Origin: Neisseriaceae bacterium
GTDB lineage: Bacteria > Pseudomonadota > Gammaproteobacteria > Burkholderiales > Neisseriaceae
Assembly: GCA_017446355.1 (NCBI GenBank)
Contig: JAFSQZ010000105.1
Location: forward strand, 1-10,855
DNA length: 10,855 nucleotides
Reading direction: 5' to 3'
Below the pieces are notes generated by a model. The model was not told the DNA's origin and did no database searches. It saw only the letters and a program-made list of their open reading frames with translations. Position 1 is the stretch's first letter, and every line of letters starts with the position of its first letter. A program made the position numbers and the translations under genes. Below, in pieces: positions 6,339-10,855 of the stretch.

Positions 6339-6342
6339 TGAA

Positions 6343-6399
6343 ATTTTGGCGTAAAGGACAAAAGAATTTCTTATAGAACTTTGTCTTTTACGCCAAAAT
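6343..6399. terminator. Long hairpin between convergent genes (bidirectional terminator)
   Basis: ATTTTGGCGTAAAGGACAAAAG (6343-6364) pairs with CTTTGTCTTTTACGCCAAAAT (6379-6399), about 20 pairs with one mismatch and one bulge and a 14-base loop. It lies five bases after the GNAT stop and 87 bases beyond the lipoprotein stop. The terminal A/T tracts are in the stem, so it can serve both strands. Confidence 0.7.
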
Positions 6400-6486
6400 A
6401 TTTGATGACAGATAGTTATAAACCTTTAAGATTTTCTCTTTCACTTCATTCAAGGTCAGAATGATGCGTTTTGCAAAGGTTGCAGA

Positions 6487-7044
6487 TTACAGTTCATCAA
6501 CCCTATCCCTATTAACCCTATCCCTATTAAAATGGGTTGGTTCTAAAACGTATTCGCTTGTTGCTTTTTGAGCGTGTGTTTTATCAATCATAGGTTTAAT
6601 TCGGTCAACAATTTCTTTTGCACTATTTTTAATCATATTTTCTGTGCTACCACCGAACGGACCAGCCGATAAATCGGCTTGAACGCGGAATGAACGCACG
6701 GTTACATTTGACCTGTTAAGCAATTCAACATTGATGTCGGAATGGGCAGAGCCTGCGCCAAAACCAATAAAAATACGTGCCGCACGATTTCCAGGATTGA
6801 AACGAACAAACTGGCAACTAATCAGTAAATCATCACCTAATTGAATATTTTCTTTTTGCAAATAAGTGCGAATATATTCTTCTAATTTTTGATTATATTC
6901 GCCACCATTGCAACGAACATTGGCGGAAAAATATTTGATATGTTGATGATTTGCTGATAAATATTCATTACTGACATGTGGTGTACCACAACCTGAAAGA
7001 GTAATAGTTGAAACAAGCGTTAAAGCCAAAAGCTTTATCTTCAT
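6487..7044 (-). CDS. Putative lipoprotein, DUF4410-like
   Basis: A 185-residue exported protein. The N-terminus MKIKLLALTLVSTITLSGC is a lipoprotein signal peptide with lipobox LSGC and Cys19 as the lipidated residue, so membrane anchoring is expected. The core contains GNRAARIFIGFGAGSAHSDI, then SFRVQADLSAGPFGG and an amphipathic region ending KEIVDRIKPM. This layout resembles the DUF4410 lipoproteins (assigned from memory of the motif, not from a search); their function is unknown. The C-terminus carries a perfect in-frame duplication, NRDRVNRDRV, from a 15-bp tandem repeat. AAAGGAAA (7050-7057) supports ATG 7044. The gene shares its upstream module with the convergent GNAT gene, which suggests shared control (inference). 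Confidence 0.85.
   Translation of the reverse strand: MKIKLLALTLVSTITLSGCGTPHVSNEYLSANHQHIKYFSANVRCNGGEYNQKLEEYIRTYLQKENIQLGDDLLISCQFVRFNPGNRAARIFIGFGAGSAHSDINVELLNRSNVTVRSFRVQADLSAGPFGGSTENMIKNSAKEIVDRIKPMIDKTHAQKATSEYVLEPTHFNRDRVNRDRVDEL
6499..6528 (-). repeat. 15-bp tandem duplication at the 3' end of the lipoprotein gene
   Basis: Two exact copies of AACCCTATCCCTATT on the plus strand, each with an internal CCCTAT repeat. Fifteen bases is a multiple of three, so each copy adds NRDRV to the protein without shifting the frame. Confidence 0.95.
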
Positions 7045-7082
7045 TTGAGTTTCCTTTATAAAACATTAGAGAGATTTCGCGC

Positions 7083-7106
7083 GAGGGTGCTTTGTCAAGC
7101 ACCCTC
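7083..7106 (-). other. GACA-loop hairpin of upstream module, copy 2
   Basis: On the minus strand GAGGGTGCTT and AAGCACCCTC pair perfectly around GACA. It touches the palindrome at 7106. Confidence 0.8.
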
Positions 7107-7123
7107 TATACAGTACTGTATAG
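7106..7123. promoter_or_regulatory. Perfect 18-bp palindrome, candidate operator
   Basis: CTATACAGTACTGTATAG. The partner copy at 5760-5777 keeps TATACAG and CTGTATAG with a CA centre. It overlaps the candidate -10 in both modules, which is typical of a dimeric repressor site. The order of the halves (ACAG then CTGT) is opposite to a LexA box. Confidence 0.55.
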
Positions 7124-7229
7124 GCGTTGCAGACAATCAAAATGCCAAACAACATAAGCGTTTGGCGTAGAACGTTTTAAACGATATAAACCGTTAAAAC
7201 TTAATACAAGTATTTGAAAAATCATTGTT

Positions 7230-7244
7230 TTCAGGCAGCCTGAA
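7230..7244 (-). repeat. DNA uptake sequence (AG-simDUS), near-palindromic 15-mer
   Basis: TTCAGGCAGCCTGAA. The symmetry extends to 7227-7247, giving ten-base arms around one central base. The perfect 12-mer reads on the minus strand. Confidence 0.9.
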
Positions 7245-7260
7245 AACTTTCAAAATTTCT

Positions 7261-7302
7261 GTCATTGCGAGACTTGACGATAGTCAAGTCGTGGCAATCT
7301 CC
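7261..7302 (-). repeat. REP-like palindromic element
   Basis: It starts GTCATTGCGAG and ends CGTGGCAATCTCC. Inside, GACTTGAC (7271-7278) and GTCAAGTC (7283-7290) form a perfect stem with a GATA loop, and outside, ATTGC pairs with GCAAT. Read on the minus strand it begins with GGAG, one of the foot tetranucleotides known for RAYT-associated REPs. Confidence 0.7.
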
Positions 7303-7360
7303 TGATTTAATCTGCGTCATTGTCATTTATCAATCAAAATTTGCTCTCCGTAGTTGAAAG

Positions 7361-7405
7361 ACGACAGATAGTCGTTAGCGGTTTTATCGCTTACGACTAT
7401 GTCGT
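7361..7405. repeat. Long inverted repeat abutting a REP-like element
   Basis: ACGACA (7361-7366) pairs with TGTCGT (7400-7405). TAGTCGTTAGCG (7369-7380) pairs with CGCTTACGACTA (7388-7399) with one mismatch, leaving a two-base bulge and a seven-base loop. Its right arm runs into the next REP-like element. Confidence 0.7.
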
Positions 7406-7437
7406 TGCGAGAATGCGTAGCATTCGTGGCAATCACC
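7401..7437 (-). repeat. REP-like palindromic element
   Basis: GTCGTTGCGAG, then the inner stem GAATGC / GCATTC (loop GTA), then CGTGGCAATCACC. It has the same ends as the element at 7261-7302 with a different inner hairpin. Confidence 0.65.
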
Positions 7438-7470
7438 ACGCCTTGAACTGCGTTCAAGTCTTGCAATGAC
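7433..7470 (+). repeat. REP-like element in the opposite orientation
   Basis: CACCACG, then the inner stem CTTGAAC / GTTCAAG (loop TGC), then CTTGCAATGAC. It shares the CACC bases with the preceding element, so the two form a head-to-head pair as in BIMEs. Confidence 0.55.
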
Positions 7471-7482
7471 CGCATCTTTTTT

Positions 7483-7506
7483 AGTTTCGCTTCGCTCGCA
7501 GAAACT
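7483..7506. repeat. Short inverted repeat with REP-like loop
   Basis: AGTTTC (7483-7488) pairs with GAAACT (7501-7506). The loop contains GCTTCGCTCGC, a motif common in enteric and neisserial-type REP loops. A T run (7477-7482) precedes it, so on the minus strand the stem followed by A-rich DNA is not a terminator. Confidence 0.4.
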
Positions 7507-7589
7507 TGTTTCGTCATCATATCTTCAAGGTTTCAGGAAGACTTTATTGTTGTTAAAATGGGCTTTTGATAGTTAAGAACGATAATTGA

Positions 7590-7601
7590 TGGCTGCCTGA
7601 A
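7590..7601 (+). repeat. DUS with one mismatch before cca
   Basis: TGGCTGCCTGAA, 11 of 12 matches to AG-simDUS, ending 12 bases before the cca start codon. Confidence 0.7.
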
Positions 7602-7613
7602 AGTGGACAAACA

Positions 7614-8852
7614 ATGAAAATTTATTTAGTAGGTGGCGCAGTGCGCGATAAATTACTGGGTTTAACGGTGCAAGACCGCGATTGGGTGGTCGTGGGCGCG
7701 AATGCGCAAATGCTCATGGATTTGGGTTATCAAAATGTTGGCAAAGATTTTCCTGTGTTTTTGCACCCACAAACCCACGAAGAATACGCATTGGCGCGTA
7801 CCGAACGCAAAACAGCTCGCGGTTATACAGGTTTTCAATTTAATGCCAATCAAGAGGTTACGCTGGAACAAGATTTAATGCGCCGTGATTTAACCATCAA
7901 TGCGATGGCAGAAGATGATTCAGGCTGCCTGATTGATCCTTATGGTGGTCAACAAGATTTGCAAAATAAAATTTTGCGCCATGTTTCTCCTGCGTTTACC
8001 GAAGATCCTGTGCGGATTTTGCGTGTGGCACGATTTGCAGCGCGTTATTATTTTTCCGTTGCGCCTGAAACAATGATTTTAATGAAACAAATGGTAGCAA
8101 ATGGCGAAGTGGAACATTTGGTTGCAGAACGCGTTTGGCAGGAGATTGCCAAAGGTTTGATGGAAAAATATCCTAGAAAAATGATAGAAATTTTGCGTGA
8201 ATGTGGTGCATTAAAAGTATTGCTGCCTGAAATTGATGCGCTTTTTGGTGTGCCCCAACGTGCCAAATATCACCCTGAAATTGATGCAGGTATTCATACA
8301 TTATTGACTTTACAACGTGCTGCGGATTTGCATTTTACGCTGCCTGAACGTTATGCCGCATTGTTACACGATTTAGGCAAGGCGCGCACGCCCAAAGAAA
8401 TATTGCCTAAACACATCGGACATGATTTGGCAGGCATTAAACCTATTGAAGCCGTTAATCAACGTTTGCGTGCGCCGAAAGATTGCGCACAATTGGCATT
8501 ATTGGTGTGTCGTTTTCATATTCGTCTGCATCAAATTGATAAAGTGGTTCACGCGTCAAAAATTTTAAAAGTTTTACAACAAACCGATGCACTGCGCCGT
8601 CCAGAACGTTTTCAGGCAGCCTTAAATGTTTGCCAAGCCGATCAGCAAGGGCGTTTAGGCAAAGAAAATATGTATTATGCTCAACGTGATTTGTGGTTGA
8701 CTTTTTTAGCTGCCGCACAAAAAGTAGATGGCAAAACCATCGCGAAAACGTTTTCAGGTAGCCCTGAAAGAATTGCCCAAGAAATTTATCAAGCGCGTTG
8801 TACCGCCATTAAACACGCAATGTACCATATTCGTTACAATGTCAAATATTGA
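7614..8852 (+). CDS. cca: CCA-adding tRNA nucleotidyltransferase with HD domain
   Basis: Adds or repairs the 3' CCA end of tRNAs without a nucleic-acid template. The 412-residue length equals that of the E. coli multifunctional enzyme. The class II polymerase-beta head has GGAVRD (7-12) and the metal-binding DRDW (Asp21, Asp23). RRDLTINAMA (90-99) and EDPVRILRVARFAAR (130-144) follow, which are the neck motifs that read the incoming nucleotide. The C-terminal half carries an HD phosphohydrolase domain (HDLGKARTP from His252, then HIGHDLAG), as in the gamma-proteobacterial enzymes with phosphatase and phosphodiesterase activity. The start MKIYLVGG is standard; only a weak GTGGA precedes it. 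The gene holds one perfect DUS, one with a single mismatch, and core-only copies at 8222-8231 and 8339-8348. Confidence 0.97.
   Translation: MKIYLVGGAVRDKLLGLTVQDRDWVVVGANAQMLMDLGYQNVGKDFPVFLHPQTHEEYALARTERKTARGYTGFQFNANQEVTLEQDLMRRDLTINAMAEDDSGCLIDPYGGQQDLQNKILRHVSPAFTEDPVRILRVARFAARYYFSVAPETMILMKQMVANGEVEHLVAERVWQEIAKGLMEKYPRKMIEILRECGALKVLLPEIDALFGVPQRAKYHPEIDAGIHTLLTLQRAADLHFTLPERYAALLHDLGKARTPKEILPKHIGHDLAGIKPIEAVNQRLRAPKDCAQLALLVCRFHIRLHQIDKVVHASKILKVLQQTDALRRPERFQAALNVCQADQQGRLGKENMYYAQRDLWLTFLAAAQKVDGKTIAKTFSGSPERIAQEIYQARCTAIKHAMYHIRYNVKY
7922..7933 (+). repeat. DUS with one mismatch inside cca
   Basis: AGGCTGCCTGAT, with the mismatch in the last base. It codes for SGCLI in a variable stretch of the protein. 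Confidence 0.7.
8611..8622 (-). repeat. DNA uptake sequence (AG-simDUS) inside cca
   Basis: TTCAGGCAGCCT is perfect on the minus strand. The following TAA breaks the 15-mer symmetry, so this copy shows that the sim dialect rather than AGGCAGCCTGAA is the conserved one. Confidence 0.9.
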
Positions 8853-8882
8853 GTGTAAACGAAAGATTCTTCGCTTACACTC
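8851..8882. terminator. Hairpin between convergent cca and thiD
   Basis: GAGTGTAA and CGAA (8851-8863) pair with TTCG and TTACACTC (8870-8882), with one A-C mismatch and a six-base loop. It begins inside the cca stop codon and lies 27 bases beyond the thiD stop. No T tract follows on either strand, so the terminator call is moderate. Confidence 0.5.
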
Positions 8883-8907
8883 ATCATAACGAATGGCAAA
8901 TGAGATT

Positions 8908-8922
8908 TTCAGGCTGCCTGAA
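8908..8922 (+). repeat. DNA uptake sequence (AG-simDUS) encoding the end of thiD
   Basis: TTCAGGCTGCCTGAA. Read on the minus strand it codes for the last residues (FQAA) and the TGA stop of ThiD (8911-8909). Confidence 0.9.
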
Positions 8923-9715
8923 ATTGCCAATGATTAACAGGACCGTGTCCGTGTCCAATATTGATGGGGTGGCTAATGGCTTGTGTAATCAAAGTTTTCG
9001 CGGTTTGAATCGCCGTGATTTCATCGCTACCTTTGGCTAATTCTGCGGCAATGCACGCAGAAAACGTACAACCTGTGCCGTGCGTATGTGCGGTTGGAAA
9101 ACGTGGCGCGGAGAGCGTGAGCGAACGTTCTTGGCTAAACACGTAATCCATACAAACATTACTTTGCGAATCATTACTGTGTCCACCTTTAATCACCACA
9201 ATATTCGCCCCCATTTCCAACAAGCTTTTTGCAGCTGCCTGAATATCTTGTTCACTGCGAATCGTCATATTGGTCAACAATTCCGCTTCGGGTAAATTAG
9301 GCGTAACAATATGTGCGCGTGGCAACAAACAATCTTTCAAAGCTTGCAAAGCATCGTTTTCCAATAAAGGTGCGCCACCTTTGGCAACCATTACAGGATC
9401 CAACACCAAATAACCAAAATCCACTTTTGCCAACTCATCAGCAACACATTCAATCATCGCCGCATTTGCCAGCATACCAATTTTAAAAGCGTTTACTTCA
9501 AAATCTTGCGCCACAGCCTGAATTTGCGCACGAACGTGTTGTTCAGGCAGCACGTGAATATCGTTCACGCCTAATGTATTTTGAGCCGTTGTTGCCGTAA
9601 TCACACTCAATCCATATGCGCCACGCATTTGAAACGTTTTCAAATCAGCCTGAATCCCCGCGCCACCACCACTATCTGAACCTGCAATGGTAAGTACTTG
9701 TGCATATTTTGTCAT
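8909..9715 (-). CDS. thiD: Hydroxymethylpyrimidine / phosphomethylpyrimidine kinase
   Basis: Phosphorylates HMP to HMP-P and then HMP-PP, the pyrimidine half of thiamine. The 268-residue length is normal. Ribokinase-fold motifs are present: AGSDSGGGAGIQADLKTF (11-28), MLANAAMIE, DPVMVAKGG, TPNLPEAELL, VIKGGH (174-179) and the anion-hole HGTGCTFSA (212-220, Cys216). The frame stays open upstream to 9760, but ATG 9715 is chosen: it gives the family N-terminus MTKYAQVLTIAGSDSGGG, and AAAGGA (9727-9722) lies just before it. It starts one base after the thiM stop, so the two are translationally close and share one transcript under the TPP riboswitch. A DUS core (9234-9243) and another on the opposite strand (9542-9551) lie inside. 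Confidence 0.97.
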   Translation of the reverse strand: MTKYAQVLTIAGSDSGGGAGIQADLKTFQMRGAYGLSVITATTAQNTLGVNDIHVLPEQHVRAQIQAVAQDFEVNAFKIGMLANAAMIECVADELAKVDFGYLVLDPVMVAKGGAPLLENDALQALKDCLLPRAHIVTPNLPEAELLTNMTIRSEQDIQAAAKSLLEMGANIVVIKGGHSNDSQSNVCMDYVFSQERSLTLSAPRFPTAHTHGTGCTFSACIAAELAKGSDEITAIQTAKTLITQAISHPINIGHGHGPVNHWQFQAA

Positions 9716-9716
9716 A

Positions 9717-10529
9717 TCAATTTCCTTTATCTTCAACCAATACCCTGCGTGCCAACACATCTTCGGGTGAAATCGCTGCTAATGCATCAAGAAAACGAAT
9801 CATAAAACTACCATATTGTGTGGGCAACAAATCTTGTGCGGCCAATTCTCCTGCAACAGCGTAAGTGGCACAAGCTTCCACACAAGCAGTTAACGCATTT
9901 TCTTTTTCTGCCACCGCCAAAAACGCACCAACCACCGCACTCAATAAGCAACCCGATGCAGTAACTTTGGGAAATAAAGGTGTGCCATTAGACAAACGCC
10001 ATACTTTACCTGTTGGGTCAGCAAGAAAATCGTGTTCACCGCTTAAAATCGCCACACAATTGTATTTTTGCGCCACTTTCTTCACAATATCCGCCAAGTT
10101 CGCGCTGCCTGAACCTGCGTCAACCCCTTTACTTTGCCAAGCCACGCCTGCTAAATACGCCATTTCTCCTGCATTGCCACGAATCGCACTCATCTGAATT
10201 TCAGTTAATAATTGCTGTATGATGTGGATACGATGTTGTGTAACACCAGCCGCAATCGGATCCAAAACCACAGGCACATTCATTGCATTAGCAGCTTTTC
10301 CCGCACGCAACATTGCTTCAATGGATTCAGGTGAAGTTACACCTAAATTCAAGACCAAAGCTTGGCTAACTTGTGCCAATTCTGCAACTTCTAATGAACA
10401 ATCCGCCATCATAGGTGAAGCACCAATTGCCAACAAACCATTAGCACTAAAATTAGCAGACACCAAATTAGTGATGTTGTGAATTAAAGGGTTTTGTTCG
10501 CGAATACGAGTAAGATAAGAAGTTTTCAT
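9717..10529 (-). CDS. thiM: Hydroxyethylthiazole kinase
   Basis: Phosphorylates 4-methyl-5-hydroxyethylthiazole, letting the cell salvage the thiazole half of thiamine. The protein has 270 residues with the expected motifs: NPLIHNITNLVSANFSANGLL near the N-terminus, GASPMMA (37-43), VVLDPIAAG (87-95), IRGNAGE (116-122) and SGCLLSAVVGAF with Cys194 in the catalytic GC position. Two start codons are possible. ATG 10535 has AAGGAA touching it with no spacer, whereas ATG 10529 has six bases and yields the typical MKTSYL start, so I chose 10529. It is the first gene of the thiM-thiD operon, behind a TPP riboswitch. No thiE is in the window. A DUS core lies at 10104-10113. Confidence 0.97.
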   Translation of the reverse strand: MKTSYLTRIREQNPLIHNITNLVSANFSANGLLAIGASPMMADCSLEVAELAQVSQALVLNLGVTSPESIEAMLRAGKAANAMNVPVVLDPIAAGVTQHRIHIIQQLLTEIQMSAIRGNAGEMAYLAGVAWQSKGVDAGSGSANLADIVKKVAQKYNCVAILSGEHDFLADPTGKVWRLSNGTPLFPKVTASGCLLSAVVGAFLAVAEKENALTACVEACATYAVAGELAAQDLLPTQYGSFMIRFLDALAAISPEDVLARRVLVEDKGN

Positions 10530-10595
10530 GGGCATTTCCTTATATTTATAAAATATTTATAAATGAAACGCTGCCTGAAAATCAACAACAAAGAA

Positions 10596-10618
10596 AGCAC
10601 ACGATAAGAATCGGTGCT
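10596..10618 (-). terminator. Candidate expression-platform hairpin of the TPP riboswitch
   Basis: On the minus strand AGCAC and CGAT pair with ATCG and GTGCT around TCTT, with one bulged T. TTCTTTGTTGTTG follows. It lies 13 bases after the aptamer and could be the regulated terminator, though the T tract is interrupted. Confidence 0.45.
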
Positions 10619-10630
10619 AATGTTCCAATG

Positions 10631-10716
10631 TTTTTCGATTTCCTACGCCAGCATTAACTGTTCAGGTTCACGGGTATCATCTCAGCCACCTTTTCAGGCA
10701 GCACCCCGACGAAAAA
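10631..10716 (-). ncRNA. TPP riboswitch aptamer (THI element)
   Basis: On the minus strand the conserved core is present in order: GGGGTGC, GGCTGAGA (10687-10680), GATACCCGTGAACCTGA (10678-10662), then AATGCTGGCGTAGG. TTTTTCG (10716-10710) pairs with CGAAAAA (10637-10631) to close P1. The distal P3-side arm is GCTGCC / GGTGGC with loop TGAAAA. Its position before thiM-thiD fits: bound TPP should reduce expression of the salvage kinases. Whether control is by termination or translation is not settled by the sequence. Confidence 0.96.
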
Positions 10717-10721
10717 GTGCC

Positions 10722-10750
10722 AGTATAAAAGAAATCTTGGTAAAACTCAA
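10722..10750 (-). promoter_or_regulatory. Promoter of the thiM-thiD operon
   Basis: On the minus strand, -35 TTGAGT (10750-10745), a 17-base spacer, and -10 TATACT (10727-10722). Transcription should start near 10715, so the RNA begins almost at the first paired base of the aptamer. Confidence 0.75.
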
Positions 10751-10855
10751 TTTTTCGGTGAAACGCTTGAAAAACGCGTTATGATGATTTTTTGTATAAA
10801 AACAAAGAATATCAATAGCTTATTTTATATTTAAATTCAGAATAATGCGTTTGAA

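Larger units (their letters stand above)
7045..7221 (-). promoter_or_regulatory. Upstream module, copy 2 (before the lipoprotein gene)
   Basis: Inverted homolog of the module before the GNAT gene; similarity runs through the ribosome binding site to the start codon. The equivalent possible promoter on the minus strand is TTGTCT (7136-7131), 18 bases, TGTATA (7112-7107). The 18-base palindrome covers the -10. This copy is followed on its distal side by a DUS and a REP-like element, which copy 1 lacks. Confidence 0.7.
7045..7613. other. Repeat-rich intergenic region before cca
   Basis: This 569-base gap holds upstream module copy 2, one DUS, three REP-like elements, a long inverted repeat, a short inverted repeat and a DUS with one mismatch just before cca. 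A 65-codon minus-strand frame (7323-7520) is made of the repeats and is not credible as a gene. I could not place a convincing cca promoter. Confidence 0.75.
10530..10855. other. Leader and upstream region of thiM to the window edge
   Basis: From the gene outward it holds an AT-only inverted repeat (ATTTATAA / TTATAAAT, 10544-10564), a DUS core (10570-10579), the expression-platform hairpin, the aptamer with a DUS core on its own strand's complement (10693-10702), and the promoter. Bases 10751-10855 are AT-rich. I see only a weak AACGC / GCGTT inverted repeat (10771-10789) there and no gene. Confidence 0.7.

Noticed and set aside
7106..7123. LexA (SOS) box
   Set aside because: The half sites are in the order ACAG-CTGT, the reverse of CTGT-N8-ACAG.
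7261..7470. CRISPR array
   Set aside because: Repeats are few, in both orientations, palindromic and unevenly spaced, with no constant spacer length and no cas genes.
7323..7520. 65-codon minus-strand frame between the lipoprotein gene and cca
   Set aside because: It consists of REP-like and inverted repeats and has no ribosome binding site.
10530..10535. ATG 10535 as the thiM start
   Set aside because: The AAGGAA site touches this codon with no spacer, while ATG 10529 is correctly spaced and gives the usual ThiM start.

Overview
The window looks like a chromosomal segment from a low-GC member of the Neisseriaceae, close to Simonsiella, Alysiella or Kingella. The main evidence is a dense scatter of one 12-mer, AGGCTGCCTGAA. 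This matches the DNA uptake sequence (DUS) dialect known as AG-simDUS. I count seven perfect copies, five copies with one mismatch, and nine that keep the 10-base core GCTGCCTGAA. The proteins also read as beta-proteobacterial. The species cannot be fixed from the sequence alone.

Layout. Bases 2-190 hold the C-terminal end of an unidentified protein. Bases 191-606 hold a DUS, a degenerate REP-like palindrome, a short remnant of an ABC-transporter ATPase gene, and the glnA promoter. Then come glnA (glutamine synthetase), about 480 bp of terminators and DUS, and hemE (uroporphyrinogen decarboxylase). Two small unknown membrane-protein genes follow, then a TusA-family sulfur carrier gene and pyrC (dihydroorotase), which ends in a strong intrinsic terminator. 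Next is a convergent pair: a GNAT acetyltransferase (+) and a DUF4410-like lipoprotein (-). A further 570 bp of repeats and hairpins leads to cca (tRNA nucleotidyltransferase). cca converges on a minus-strand thiamine-salvage operon, thiM-thiD, led by a TPP riboswitch with its own promoter.

How the genes work together. Most are unrelated housekeeping genes: nitrogen assimilation, heme, pyrimidine and tRNA maturation. The clearest functional unit is riboswitch-thiM-thiD, which phosphorylates salvaged thiazole and pyrimidine moieties and should be shut down by TPP.

The most unusual structure is a pair of homologous upstream modules of about 180 bp. One lies in front of the GNAT gene and one, in inverted orientation, in front of the lipoprotein gene. 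They are similar right up to the start codons. Both carry the same palindrome and a GACA-looped hairpin whose arms differ partly by compensatory changes. Other points of interest are the eroded ABC ATPase fragment, a REP-like repeat family, a DUS core built into an arm of the TPP riboswitch, and an in-frame 15-bp tandem duplication at the lipoprotein C-terminus.
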